The notes: generated by a model from the letters alone, not told the origin. Shown: positions 8,932 through 18,900, numbered from the stretch's first letter. The stretch: 64,000 nucleotides of DNA from Algibacter sp. L3A6 (GCF_009796825.1 NZ_CP047030.1:1153501-1217500); one strand, 5' to 3'. A program made the numbers and translations.

Positions 8932-9753
8932 CTAATTGTGCAACACGAGTATAGGTTTTGGTAATTTAGAAATATTGATTTTAGTATTTCCTTTTGAAAA
9001 CAAATGCTCTAAAAAGCCTTCATGCCTTACAAACAAAGCCATAAAATCTACAGTATTTGTTTGCAGATAACTTAATACAGCATAATCTATAGGTACCATG
9101 TTTACAACATTATATTTACAATTTAATATAGATAAGCTAGATCTATCTTGTTTTACTATGTCTAGATTTTCTTTATTCGGCATAAGCCTTAAAACATTGA
9201 GATGTAATTGATAGGTTTCCATAAACTCTAACAAATCGGTAAATTGATTTCCGTCTATAACATCTCTAGGCCCAACAGATAAAAGCAACTCCTTAATAGG
9301 TCTAAACCTGTAACCTTCTGGAATAGCCAATATTTTACAATCCACTTTTCTGATCACATTAATGGTATTACTACCTAATAAAATTTCTTTGGCCCCAGTA
9401 GCACCATTGGTTCCCATAACAACAAAGTCTATATTTCTGCTTACTACAGCCTGATTAATAGCATCAATAAATACATCAAAATCAATATGAATTTCAAATT
9501 GATAATCGAAGTTTTTATAGGTATTCTCTAATTCTGCCTTTAGCACATAAAGTTTCCCTTTAGGCTCTCGCGTAATAGATTGATAAATACTTTCACCAGG
9601 AAAACGCATTAAATCATCGGAAGTGAAACTCCCCATTTTATGCACATTCATGAGATGAAATTTACATTTTTGATTCTTAAAAAAATGCATGGCGTAATGT
9701 ATGGCGTTTATGGAATTAGCCGAAAAATCCGAAAGTAAGAGTATATTTTTCAT
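8932..9753 (-). CDS. Tandem universal stress protein (UspA family)
   Basis: 273 residues forming two Usp-like halves. The first has the family start KNILLLSDFSANSINAIHYA and the nucleotide-binding signature G-x2-G-x9-G-(S/T) in GTNGATGAKEILLGSNT, so it probably binds ATP. The second half (about 150-273) is degenerate but ends in the typical strand KPILVLHN. It is encoded just upstream of the membrane protein at 7688-8890 and downstream of ric. Tandem Usp proteins near anaerobic or NO-stress genes are common in this phylum, but no specific function can be read from the sequence. Confidence 0.88.
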   Translation of the reverse strand: MKNILLLSDFSANSINAIHYAMHFFKNQKCKFHLMNVHKMGSFTSDDLMRFPGESIYQSITREPKGKLYVLKAELENTYKNFDYQFEIHIDFDVFIDAINQAVVSRNIDFVVMGTNGATGAKEILLGSNTINVIRKVDCKILAIPEGYRFRPIKELLLSVGPRDVIDGNQFTDLLEFMETYQLHLNVLRLMPNKENLDIVKQDRSSLSILNCKYNVVNMVPIDYAVLSYLQTNTVDFMALFVRHEGFLEHLFSKGNTKINISKLPKPILVLHN

Positions 9754-9882
9754 AATGTTGCCGATTAGTTCTTCAATTTATTAAAAAAAACTCGAAAAAA
9801 CATGACCAAAATCACATAAACACCATGTAAACAAACAGTTATATACATAAACATTAAAAAAACCAATACTTTATAGACAAGC

Positions 9883-9924
9883 AAAAACCCTAGAATATTA
9901 TAAAATTAATACAGTAGGGTTTTT
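9883..9924 (-). terminator. Terminator after ric
   Basis: Inverted repeat AAAAACCCTA (9883-9892) and TAGGGTTTTT (9915-9924) with a 22-nt loop, 28 nt past the ric stop codon; the minus-strand transcript ends in a U-run. Confidence 0.65.
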
Positions 9925-9952
9925 AAATCCAAACAATGATTGCACGTCACTT

Positions 9953-10684
9953 TTAAACAAAGCGCTTCTCTAATTTTATCGCCTCTGGAAATAAAATATT
10001 ATTTTCTAAATGTATGTGTAAATGCAAATCTTTCTCAAATTCATTGAGCATAGCATAGGTTACTTTATAGGTATTACAAGCATCTGCTGGCGGGTTGTAA
10101 TTATCTGTAAGTTCAGCTATTTGTCTAAAACGTTCACCTTCATTATCATGTTCACTCATCATCATAGCTATTGGGTTTTCAACAGTACCAAAATGTGGTG
10201 CTTGCACAGCGCTATCATCTAAAGTCGCCTTCACCATTTTTTTTATAAAAGGAAAAAGTACAAGTTCTTCTTTTTTAAGATGAGCTGATAATTCTCCAGC
10301 CGAGGCTGTAAACAATTCGTTCACTTTAAAAAGTTCGGGATGGCGTTCTCCATGCACTCTACAAAGCTTATCTAAAAACTGGCGCAGCACCGGTATTTTC
10401 TCTTCCACATATCTATGGTGTGTTTTTTCAATATATTCTGCTAGTAAATCTAATGGCCAAGATTTATAATCTATAGATTGCCCTGTAGTTGTACTTAGTA
10501 CAGACTCCAATTCTTCTAACAACATATTACTATCTATCCCCTTTTTTTCGCAAGCAGCTTCCACAGATCGATTACCATTACAGCAAAAATCTATTTTATA
10601 CTTAGAAAAAACAGCAGCAGTTCTAAAATCTTCTGCTACAAACTGCCCGATGTGTTTTTGTGCGTCTTTATGTAGTGTTTCCAT
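9953..10684 (-). CDS. ric: Iron-sulfur cluster repair di-iron protein (RIC/YtfE/ScdA)
   Basis: 243 residues. The N-terminal ScdA_N segment carries the conserved Cys pair in KYKIDFCCNGNRSVEAACEKKGID (Cys34, Cys35). The hemerythrin-like domain (about 85-243) has the di-iron His/Glu ligands in THHRYVEEKIP, RVHGERHPE, HLKKEELVLFPF, MMSEHDNEGERF and HLHIHLENNILFPEA. The family repairs nitrosative and oxidative damage to Fe-S clusters and is induced by NO. It follows the Rrf2 regulator gene after 48 nt. A perfect 14-bp palindrome lies 14 nt before its start codon, which implies separate repression. Confidence 0.95.
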   Translation of the reverse strand: METLHKDAQKHIGQFVAEDFRTAAVFSKYKIDFCCNGNRSVEAACEKKGIDSNMLLEELESVLSTTTGQSIDYKSWPLDLLAEYIEKTHHRYVEEKIPVLRQFLDKLCRVHGERHPELFKVNELFTASAGELSAHLKKEELVLFPFIKKMVKATLDDSAVQAPHFGTVENPIAMMMSEHDNEGERFRQIAELTDNYNPPADACNTYKVTYAMLNEFEKDLHLHIHLENNILFPEAIKLEKRFV

Positions 10685-10698
10685 AATTGTTTTATTTC

Positions 10699-10712
10699 GG
10701 ATAAATTTATCC
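10699..10712. promoter_or_regulatory. Palindromic operator upstream of ric
   Basis: GGATAAATTTATCC is a perfect 14-bp palindrome in the 48-nt gap between the Rrf2 gene and ric. Its inner 12 bp match the nirK upstream palindrome at 4644-4655. It is the likely binding site of the Rrf2 protein. Confidence 0.6.
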
Positions 10713-10732
10713 TATTTATATTCAAATTTTTT

Positions 10733-11167
10733 TTATGTCTTCAAAAATGCAGAGCCCGATTTAATATTAAGCGCTAACTCCTCTAAAGTAGTGTTTTCCA
10801 ACATATTCTGAAGCTCATCTCTAACAACTTTAAATTTATCGTGTGCCGGACATGGGTGATTTTCATCACATTTTTCTAAACCTAAACCACAGCCCATATA
10901 AATACTATCACCATCGATTGCTTTTACAATTTGGGCTAATTTAACTTTACTAATTCTATCTTTTTGTATTTCAAAACCACCGTAAGCCCCTTTAACAGAA
11001 CTCACAATATCATTACGTACTAAAGATTGTAATATTTTTGCAGTAAATGCCTGAGGCGAATTAATTTTCTCGGCTATTTCTTTGGGACTAACACGCTTGT
11101 CTTCATAGGATTTTGTAGCAATAAAAATTGCTGCTTTAATTCCGTACTCACAAGCTTTAGAAAACAT
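10733..11167 (-). CDS. Rrf2-family transcriptional regulator (NsrR/IscR-like)
   Basis: The best start is the ATG at 11167 (MFSKACEYGIKAAIFIATKS), which is the family's normal N-terminus; the frame can extend to 11188 but that adds seven atypical residues. 144 residues with a winged helix-turn-helix (PKEIAEKINSPQAFTAKILQSLVRNDIVSSVKGAYGG, written here only as the region from about 32 to 68). Three cysteines follow in MGCGLGLEKCDENHPCP (spacing C-x6-C-x5-C), the expected ligands of an NO- or redox-sensing Fe-S cluster. It is encoded directly upstream of ric. Given the shared palindromes it probably represses ric and nirK, and perhaps itself. Confidence 0.9.
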   Translation of the reverse strand: MFSKACEYGIKAAIFIATKSYEDKRVSPKEIAEKINSPQAFTAKILQSLVRNDIVSSVKGAYGGFEIQKDRISKVKLAQIVKAIDGDSIYMGCGLGLEKCDENHPCPAHDKFKVVRDELQNMLENTTLEELALNIKSGSAFLKT

Positions 11168-11185
11168 AATACTTATTTTATAATA

Positions 11186-11230
11186 CAAATATATGAAGAT
11201 ATTTTTAAATAGGATAAAAACATCTTTATT
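11186..11230 (-). promoter_or_regulatory. Promoter and possible autoregulatory site of the Rrf2 gene
   Basis: On the minus strand TATATTTG (11186-11193) fits the -7 element, 19 nt before the start codon. Upstream is an inverted repeat of 11-bp arms, AAGATATTTTT (11196-11206) and AAAAACATCTT (about 11216-11226), with one mismatch. It encloses an AGGATAAA half-site like those at nirK and ric. This suggests autoregulation. Confidence 0.45.
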
Positions 11231-11235
11231 AAATT

Positions 11236-11589
11236 TTAAGAATATTTATTTCTAAACCAAACCTTCTGCCACTCGCGTTTCAAAATTAAAAACATAACTT
11301 CTTCCGATAGTTTTAAAACATCATCTCCATTCAAAGCTTTTACATCTTTTTCGGGAACATCTATAATATAAAGTAGATTTAAATACTCGTTAAATTTTTC
11401 CTGAATAAGCTTGTACACCGTTTCATGAAGTAACAACTTCAAGCTAGACGGTAAAACTTCTTCATGAAAATCTAAATCTACATTGGCCAACAAAAAATCT
11501 TTGTTAAGCTGTAAAATCAGTTTTTCATATAAATTTAAAGCATTTGCTTCTTCAATTAAATGATCAAAACTAGTGGGTAACTGCATCAT
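11236..11589 (-). CDS. Conserved small protein of unknown function
   Basis: 117 residues, mostly helical, with no signal peptide or membrane segment. Recognisable features are an N-terminal helix (FDHLIEEANALNLYEKLILQL), an acidic middle and a basic-aromatic C-terminus (KREWQKVWFRNKYS). I do not recognise a named family. It lies 33 nt after the polyprenyl synthetase gene on the same strand and 68 nt before the Rrf2 gene, so co-transcription with the synthetase is likely. Met1 and Met2 are equally plausible starts. Confidence 0.65.
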   Translation of the reverse strand: MMQLPTSFDHLIEEANALNLYEKLILQLNKDFLLANVDLDFHEEVLPSSLKLLLHETVYKLIQEKFNEYLNLLYIIDVPEKDVKALNGDDVLKLSEEVMFLILKREWQKVWFRNKYS

Positions 11590-11622
11590 GTAAATTTACA
11601 CTTCCGTGGAAAAAATAAAAAC

Positions 11623-12597
11623 TTAAACCGTACGGTTCATTAAATTACTACCAAACGTTTTAAGTATGGCTTTTTTAGGCTCTGGAATATTTAAAGATTC
11701 CAACACTGCAAAGGCTTTTTCAGTATAAGCTAGTATTGCTTTTTTAGTAGCTTCGGCCGATCCTGAATTTACAAAATATTGTTTTGCTGTTTCTATCTTA
11801 GCTGTAACATCTTCTGGATTAGAAGCAAATAACTGACTTAAAGCCTTGCTATCTTCCTCATTAGAAAACTCTAAAGCTTTTAAATATAAATAGGTTTTTT
11901 TATTCTCAATAATATCACCACCAACTTGCTTTCCAAAGGTTTTTGGATCACCAAAAGCATCTAAATAATCGTCTTGTAATTGAAACGCAATACCTAAATA
12001 ACGCCCAAAACTATAAATATTATCCTGATCTTCTTTTGAAGCTTTCGCTACAATGGCTCCCATTTTCATGGCAGCAGCAACCAAAACCGCGGTTTTGTAT
12101 TCAATCATTTTCAAATACTCAGGGACACTAACATCTGTTCTAGTTTCAAAATCAACATCATATTGCTGACCCTCACAAACCTCTAAAGCCGTTTTACTAA
12201 ACAACTTAGCAAGTTCTAAAAAAACCGGAGCCTCGTAATTTTCAAAAAGTTGGTATGCCATAATAAGCATAGCATCTCCCGAAAGTATAGCTGTATTTAT
12301 ATCCCACTTTTCGTGCACCGTTTCATGTCCTCTACGCAAAGGTGCATCGTCCATAATATCATCATGAACTAAAGAGAAGTTATGGAACACCTCAATACTT
12401 AAAGCGGCATTTAAAGCATCTTTATAATCGTCTCCAAAAATATCGGCAGCCATTAAAGTTAAAACTGGCCTTAATCTTTTGCCGCCTAACTCCAAAATAT
12501 ATTGAATTGGCGCGTAAAGATTTTCAGGCTCTTTTACAGTAGAATACGTTTCTAAATATTCTATAAACTCGTGTTGGTATTTTTCTATTGAAAGCAT
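11623..12597 (-). CDS. Polyprenyl diphosphate synthase (trans-isoprenyl transferase)
   Basis: Condenses isopentenyl diphosphate units onto an allylic diphosphate to make farnesyl, geranylgeranyl or longer chains. 324 residues with GGKRLRPVL (38-46), the first aspartate-rich motif DDIMD (79-83) followed by RRG, and the second aspartate-rich motif FQLQDDYLDAFGD with GKQVGGDIIENKKT. Product length cannot be fixed by reading alone, so I give no gene symbol. It is divergent from tetR. Its -7 element is only 5 nt before the ATG, so the mRNA may be leaderless. Confidence 0.94.
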   Translation of the reverse strand: MLSIEKYQHEFIEYLETYSTVKEPENLYAPIQYILELGGKRLRPVLTLMAADIFGDDYKDALNAALSIEVFHNFSLVHDDIMDDAPLRRGHETVHEKWDINTAILSGDAMLIMAYQLFENYEAPVFLELAKLFSKTALEVCEGQQYDVDFETRTDVSVPEYLKMIEYKTAVLVAAAMKMGAIVAKASKEDQDNIYSFGRYLGIAFQLQDDYLDAFGDPKTFGKQVGGDIIENKKTYLYLKALEFSNEEDSKALSQLFASNPEDVTAKIETAKQYFVNSGSAEATKKAILAYTEKAFAVLESLNIPEPKKAILKTFGSNLMNRTV

Positions 12598-12601
12598 CGC
12601 G

Positions 12602-12609
12602 CAAAAATA
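12602..12609 (-). promoter_or_regulatory. -7 element of polyprenyl synthase gene
   Basis: TATTTTTG on the minus strand, followed by CGCG and then the ATG at 12597. If used, transcription starts at or within a few bases of the start codon. Confidence 0.4.
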
Positions 12610-12670
12610 AAGGAATTGAACATATTAAAAACCCTGAAAGTAAATTTAATATTAAAAAATGATTAAAACT

Positions 12671-12713
12671 CAGGAAACTATTTTTGTTTTTAAAGTTTCC
12701 TGTTGTACATTTG
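12671..12713 (+). promoter_or_regulatory. tetR promoter with palindromic TetR operator
   Basis: A -33 TTG (12684-12686) and a -7 TACATTTG (12706-12713) are 19 nt apart, a textbook Bacteroidota promoter. A perfect inverted repeat CAGGAAACT (12671-12679) and AGTTTCCTG (12694-12702) with a 14-nt spacer straddles the -33 element and ends before the -7. This is a strong candidate operator for autorepression by the TetR protein encoded 10 nt downstream. Confidence 0.75.
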
Positions 12714-12722
12714 CCACGAATT

Positions 12723-13328
12723 ATGAGAGAAAAAATAGTACATAAAGCCACCGATTTGTTTTTAAACCTAGGGTTTAAAAGTGTTACAATGGACGATATT
12801 GCTCACGAAATGGGCATATCTAAAAAAACCATTTACGTGCATTTCGCCAATAAAACCAAGTTAGTAGAAGCGGTTTCGTTTTCTGTTTTCGATGTTATTT
12901 GCAATGGCATAGACAACATTTGCTGCAATTCGATAAACCCTATTGAGGAATTGTATGATATAAAAATGTTTGTAATGAATCATTTAGAAAGCGAAAAATC
13001 GTCTCCTCAATTTCAGCTTAAAAAATATTATCCTCAAATTTATGCAACGCTGCATTTAAAACAATTTGAAAAAATGCACGATTCCGTTAGTGATAGCCTT
13101 CAAAAAGGTATTGACACCGGCCTATTTCGTGCCAATATAGATATCAACTTTATTTCTAGAATGTATTTTAATGGAATGACGGGTATTAAAGATGGCACCA
13201 TTTTTCCAACAGATTTATTCTCTATGGATTACTTAATGGAAAGTTACTTAGAATACCACTTAAGAGCCATTGTTACCGAAAAAGGATTTGAAACTTTAAA
13301 TAAATTTATAACAAAAACTCAATCATAA
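12723..13328 (+). CDS. TetR/AcrR-family transcriptional repressor of the efflux operon
   Basis: 201 residues from ATG 12723 (MREKIVHKATDLFLNLG). The reading frame continues upstream to 12684 but that would place the start inside the promoter. The N-terminal helix-turn-helix is TMDDIAHEMGISKKTIYVHF (about 22-41); the rest is a helical ligand-binding domain. It is the first gene of a four-gene run with outer-membrane channel, adaptor and RND pump (1 nt to the channel gene). The probable role is repression of this operon until an amphiphilic substrate binds. The ligand is unknown. Confidence 0.93.
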   Translation: MREKIVHKATDLFLNLGFKSVTMDDIAHEMGISKKTIYVHFANKTKLVEAVSFSVFDVICNGIDNICCNSINPIEELYDIKMFVMNHLESEKSSPQFQLKKYYPQIYATLHLKQFEKMHDSVSDSLQKGIDTGLFRANIDINFISRMYFNGMTGIKDGTIFPTDLFSMDYLMESYLEYHLRAIVTEKGFETLNKFITKTQS

Positions 13329-13329
13329 A

Positions 13330-14670
13330 ATGAAAAACAAACTAATTATATTTTTTAGTTTATTAGTTTCTATAACGGCTATTTCGCAAGAAGAAACCAA
13401 TAGTTTCTCTTTAGATGCTGCTATAGATTTTGCGCTTGAAAATAACAGAACGGCAAAAAATGCTTCTAGAGATATAGATGCCGCTAAAGAACAAAAATGG
13501 GAAACTACTGCAGCAGGTTTACCACAAATTAATGCAGCTGTAGACTACCAAAACAGTATAAAGCAGCAACTACAAGTTGTTGAAGCCTCTGCCTTTGGTG
13601 GCCCAGAAGGCGAATACACAGCACTTGCCTTAGGTCTTGAACAAAGTTTAATTGGTTCTGCAACGTTAAGTCAGTTACTTTTTGATGGTTCTTATATTGT
13701 TGGTTTACAATCGGCCAAAGTATATTTAGAAATATCTAAAAATGCTAAAACTAAAACAGATTTAGAAGTTAAAAAAGCAGTCGTTAATGCTTATGGTAAC
13801 GTATTGCTAACAGAAGAAAGTGTTGCTATTTTAGAACGTAACAAAACTGCGCTTCAAAAAAACCTAGATGAAATTACCAAAATTTACGAAAATGGTTTAG
13901 AAGAAGAAGAAAGTGTAGAGCAATTAAAAATAACATTATCGAGTATTAAGAGTACACTTAACAATAGTATTAGACTTAAGAAAGTAGCTTACCAAATGCT
14001 TAACATCACTTTAGGTTTAGATATTGATAATAATACAATACTTACCGACAACCTAGAAACGTTAACGGCTCAAAACATCGATTTAGAGTTAATTGATAAT
14101 CCATTTAGTGTAGAAAACACCATAGATTATAAAATTGCCGAAAACGATAAAACATCTAAGGAGTTATTATTAAAATTAGAGAAATACAAAAACCTACCTA
14201 CAATTAGCGCTTTTTTAAGTGGTGGTTATACTGCTTACAGCCCGGAATTTACGTTTTTAGACAGTGATCAAAAATACTATGGTTATGCTATTTTTGGAGC
14301 TAAATTAAGTGTTCCTATTTTCACTTCTGGAGCAACAAAATCTAAAATACAACGTGCTAAAATCAACTTAGAAAAAGCTGAAGATGATTTAACAGAAACC
14401 GAGCAACAATTAAAACTTCAAATCGCATCGGCTAAAAGTGATTATCAATTTGCTATCGAAGAATATTCAAATAAAAAGGAAAACTTAAACCTTGCCGAGC
14501 GTATTGAAACTAAAAACCAAACTAAGTTTTTTGAAGGTATTGCTTCTAGTTTCGATTTAAGACAAGCACAAACGCAACTTTACTCGGCACAACAAGAGTT
14601 TTTACAAGCCATGCTTAATGTTATAAACAACAAAGTGGCTTTAGAAACTATATCTAATCAAATAAACTAA
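13330..14670 (+). CDS. TolC-family outer-membrane efflux protein
   Basis: 446 residues with signal peptide (to about 20, ISQEETNS). Two outer-membrane-efflux repeats are visible, the first starting FSLDAAIDFALENNRTAKNA and the second near 330-440 with long coiled helices (INLEKAEDDLTETEQQLKLQ, FDLRQAQTQLYSAQQEFLQA). It forms the trimeric exit duct of the tripartite pump with the two following genes. It starts 1 nt after the tetR stop. Confidence 0.94.
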   Translation: MKNKLIIFFSLLVSITAISQEETNSFSLDAAIDFALENNRTAKNASRDIDAAKEQKWETTAAGLPQINAAVDYQNSIKQQLQVVEASAFGGPEGEYTALALGLEQSLIGSATLSQLLFDGSYIVGLQSAKVYLEISKNAKTKTDLEVKKAVVNAYGNVLLTEESVAILERNKTALQKNLDEITKIYENGLEEEESVEQLKITLSSIKSTLNNSIRLKKVAYQMLNITLGLDIDNNTILTDNLETLTAQNIDLELIDNPFSVENTIDYKIAENDKTSKELLLKLEKYKNLPTISAFLSGGYTAYSPEFTFLDSDQKYYGYAIFGAKLSVPIFTSGATKSKIQRAKINLEKAEDDLTETEQQLKLQIASAKSDYQFAIEEYSNKKENLNLAERIETKNQTKFFEGIASSFDLRQAQTQLYSAQQEFLQAMLNVINNKVALETISNQIN

Positions 14671-14709
14671 TTCATCATCAAAATAAAATTTACTAAAATC
14701 AACAATACA

Positions 14710-15879
14710 ATGAAACATATATATTCACTCTTAGCCATAGCGTTAGTTCTTTCTTCTTGTGGTAGCGAAAAAAAGCAATCTGTAGAAGATGTTATTGCAA
14801 CCAATAATTTGGAATTAATTCATCAAAAGAAAGCCGAATTAGAAACTATCGAGCAAGAACTTGCAGGACAATTAAAACTTTTAGAAATAAAAATTAAGGA
14901 AATAGATCCTTTAGAAAAAATTCCTTTAATTACTACTTTTGAAGCTAAACACTCCGTATTTCAACACTATGTAGAATTACAAGGTAACGTAGACACAAAA
15001 CAAAACATTGTTATTTACCCAGAATATTCGGGCGTTTTATCTAATGTATATGTTAAAGAAGGGCAACGTGTAACCAAAGGACAATCGCTTGCTAAAATTG
15101 ACGATGGTGGATTAAATCAACAATTAGCTCAATTAAAAATTCAAACCGCTTTAGCAAAAACAACCTTTGAACGTCAACAACGTTTATGGAACCAAAAAAT
15201 AGGTAGCGAAATTCAATACCTACAAGCCAAAGCTAATTTTGATGCACAGGAACAAGCCGTTGGACAACTACAACAACAATTAAGTAAAACTATAGTTAGA
15301 GCTCCTTTTTCAGGAACTATCGACGATGTTATTACAGAGCAAGGTAGTGTAGTTTCTCCAGGACAATCGCAACTTTTCCGTATTGTAAACCTTCAAGATA
15401 TGTACATTGAAACTGATGTACCTGAGCGTTACATTACTGAATTAGCACCAGGGAAAGATGTAAAAGTAGACTTCCCTATTCTTAACAAACAAATAGACGC
15501 TAAAGTGCGTCAGGCAGGAAACTTTATCAACCCATCAAACCGTACGTTTAAAGTTGAAATAGCTATCGATAATAAAGATAGAACTATTAAACCCAACCTA
15601 ACGGCGAAGCTTAAAATTAACGATTACACTAACGATAACGCTATACTTATTCCGCAAAGTATTATTTCAGAAAATGCAGAAGGCAAACAATATGTTTACG
15701 CTATTAGTGATAAAGCTGATAACCAAGCTAAAGCAAAACGTGTTTTTATTGAAACAGGAAAAACGCAAGGCGATTATATAGAAATTCTTTCTGGACTAGA
15801 AAACGGAAGCGAAATTATAAACGAAGGTGCCAGAAGTGTAAAAGATGGACAAAGTGTAAAGATTTTAAACGTTGAATAA
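14710..15879 (+). CDS. RND efflux periplasmic adaptor (membrane fusion protein, lipoprotein)
   Basis: 389 residues with lipobox VLSSCGSEKK (Cys17). An unusual N-terminal coiled coil (about 32-66, KKAELETIEQELAGQLKLLE) precedes the HlyD-like part. The lipoyl-like halves are GVLSNVYVKEGQRVTKGQSL and IVRAPFSGTIDDVITEQGSV, separated by a short alpha-hairpin; beta-barrel and membrane-proximal domains follow (NPSNRTFKVEIAIDNKD). It couples the RND pump to the TolC-like duct. It lies 39 nt after the channel gene and 52 nt before the pump. Confidence 0.94.
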   Translation: MKHIYSLLAIALVLSSCGSEKKQSVEDVIATNNLELIHQKKAELETIEQELAGQLKLLEIKIKEIDPLEKIPLITTFEAKHSVFQHYVELQGNVDTKQNIVIYPEYSGVLSNVYVKEGQRVTKGQSLAKIDDGGLNQQLAQLKIQTALAKTTFERQQRLWNQKIGSEIQYLQAKANFDAQEQAVGQLQQQLSKTIVRAPFSGTIDDVITEQGSVVSPGQSQLFRIVNLQDMYIETDVPERYITELAPGKDVKVDFPILNKQIDAKVRQAGNFINPSNRTFKVEIAIDNKDRTIKPNLTAKLKINDYTNDNAILIPQSIISENAEGKQYVYAISDKADNQAKAKRVFIETGKTQGDYIEILSGLENGSEIINEGARSVKDGQSVKILNVE

Positions 15880-15931
15880 AATCATTCTAAATTCTAGACC
15901 AATAATACTAACGTCTAAAGATTAAATACTG

Positions 15932-18900
15932 ATGACTAAAAAGAAGAAAGAAGTACTAAAAGAATTTCGCTTAGCGTCTTGGGCCATAGACAATAAAACA
16001 ACGATGTATGTTTTAATTGCGCTCATACTTTTTCTTGGAACAGGTTCTTACTTTAGCATGCCTAGAGAGAACTTTCCGGAAATTAAAGAAACTAAAATTT
16101 ATATTAGTTCTATTTATCCTGGGAATACTGCCGAGGATATTGAAAAACTAATAACCGACCCAATTGAGGATAAATTAAAAACCTTAAGTAATGTTGTTGA
16201 AATCACCTCAACATCGCAAGAAGATTACTCTATTGTAGTTGTAGAGTTCGATGAAAAAATCACTGTTGAAGCTGCCAAACAAAAGGTTAAAGATGAAATA
16301 GATTCGGAATCTTCGGGGGAAGATTGGCCAACATTTAACGGAGCCAAGGTAGAACCTAATGTTTTCGATTTAAGTATGTCGGAAGAAATACCGATTCTAA
16401 ACATTAATATCTCTGGCGATTATCCTGTAGATAGACTTAAGGAATTTGGAGAATATCTTGAAGATGAAATTGAAAACCTTCAAGAAATTAAACAAGTTGA
16501 TATTCGTGGTGCTCAAGAAAAAGAAGTTGAAGTTGCTGTAGACATCTACCAAATGATGGCTGCTCAAGTAAGTTTCGATGATATTCTAAATGCCATCGGA
16601 AGAGAAAACATGACTATGTCTGCCGGGAATTTAATTTCTAGTGGACAACGACGTACCATTCGAATTTTAGGTGAAATTGAAGACCCGAAAGAACTAGAAG
16701 GCTTTGTTGTAAAATCTGAAATGAACAACCCTATTTACTTGAAAGACGTTGCTAAAGTCAGTTTTAAAGACGAAGACAAAACTACTTACGCTAGAGAATT
16801 TGGACACCAAGTGGTTATGCTAGACGTTAAAAAACGTGCTGGTAAAAACATGGTAGCAGCCGCCGAACAAATAGAAGTTATTGTTAGCGATGCTATAAAA
16901 AATGTTTTTCCACCAGACCTTAAAGTCACTATTGCCAACGATCAATCTTCTAAAACCATTGGACAAGTAGACGATTTAGTAAACAATATTATTTTTGGTA
17001 TCATACTAGTTGTTACCGTTTTAATGTTCTTTTTAGGATTTAAAAACGCACTTTTTGTTGGTTTCGCCATCCCGATGTCTATGTTTATGTCTTTAATGAT
17101 ATTAGACTTATTGGGCTACACCATGAACACCATGATTCTTTTCGGACTTATTATGGGGCTTGGTATGCTGGTAGATAACGGTATTGTGGTAGTAGAAAAC
17201 GTATATCGCCTTATGAGTGAAGAAGGCATGAGTCGTGTTGAAGCTGCTAAAAAAGGGATTGGCGAAATTGCTTATCCTATCATTATATCTACCGCAACTA
17301 CGGTTGCCGCCTTTATACCTTTAGGTTTATGGCCTGGTGTTATGGGGCAGTTTATGAAGTACTTCCCGATTACGCTTTCGGTAGTTTTAGGATCTTCATT
17401 ATTTGTGGCTATCTTTTTCAACTCTGTTTTAGTATCTAAATACATGACAGTTGAGGATAAAAATATGCCTTTAAAACAAATTATAAGAATTTCAGTAATA
17501 TTTGGGATCATCGGGCTTTTAATCATGTTCTTAGGTGGTACTTATAATGCCTTAGGAACACTAATGGTATCTGTTGTTGTTCTACTTTGGATTTACCGTT
17601 TATTCCTTAGAAATTGGTCTAATAGCTTTCAAAATAAAGTATTACCTGTTTGGGAGAGAGCTTACGAGAAATCGCTACGCTACGCCTTGAGTGGCAGAAA
17701 GCCAATACTTATTACCGTTGTTACATTTATCTTGTTAATTGTAGCCTTTATGGGCTTTGGCGCATCGGTAGGAAGCCAACGTACTAAAGTAGAGTTTTTT
17801 CCAGACAATAAACCAAATCAAATTATTGTTTATATCGAATACCCTGAAGGTACAGATATTAAAAAAACCAATGCCATTACAAAAGAAATCGAAGGTCGTG
17901 TTTATAAAATCTTAAACGACGATATGTACATGAATGATGATTTCAACTTTTTAACAGAAAGTGCTGTGTCTCAAGTTGGTGAAGGCGCTGGAAATCCGCA
18001 AACCGATGGTGGTTCTGCTGCAGAAATGCCACACCGTGCTAAAATTACCGCGAGTATGCGCGAGTACAAATTTAGAGAAGGTGCAGATAGCCAAGAGCTT
18101 CTTAAAAAGGTGCAAGCCGATTTAAAAGATGTTTATCCTGGTATTGCTATTTCTGTCGAAAAAGATGCCAACGGACCGCCTGCAGGTTACCCTATTAATG
18201 TTGAATTAGAAGGAAATGATTATAGCGAACTTATTGCTACGGCAGAAAGCATGCGCGATTTTATAAACTCTAAAAACGTACAAGGTATAGATGAATTAAA
18301 GATTGATGTAAACAAGTCTAAACCATCCATGCAAGTTATTGTAGACCGAAAAAAGGCTGGAGAACTAGGCGTCTCTACAGGGCAAGTTGGTCAACAATTG
18401 CGTAATGCAATCTTCGGATCTAAAGCTGGTATTTACAAAGAAGATGGTGAAGATTACGATATTTATGTGCGTTTCAATAAAGAAGATCGTTATAATACTA
18501 GTGCTATTTTCAATCAGAAAATGACATTTAGAGACATGGCTTCTGGACAAGTTAAAGAGATTCCGGTTTCTGCAGTTGCCAAACAAAGTAATACCTCTGG
18601 TTTTAGTGCTATAAAACATAAAGATGTAAAACGTGTTGTAACACTTTACTCTGCATTGGCTCCTGGTTATACGGATGCAGCTGCTATTGTTTCTAAAATA
18701 CAGAATGAAATGAAAAGCTTTACACAAAAGCCTTCTGACGTTTCTATAGATTATACCGGACAAATTGAAGAACAAAACAAACAAATGGCCTTTTTAATGG
18801 GCGCCTTTTTTACAGGTTTGGGTTTAATTTTCTTCATATTAATATTCCAATTTAACTCGGTGTCGAAACCAGGAATTATTATGCTAGCCATCTTTTTAAG

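Noticed and set aside
18365..18784. 139-codon open frame antisense to the RND gene
   Set aside because: Lies within a clearly coding gene in the opposite frame, with no family features of its own.
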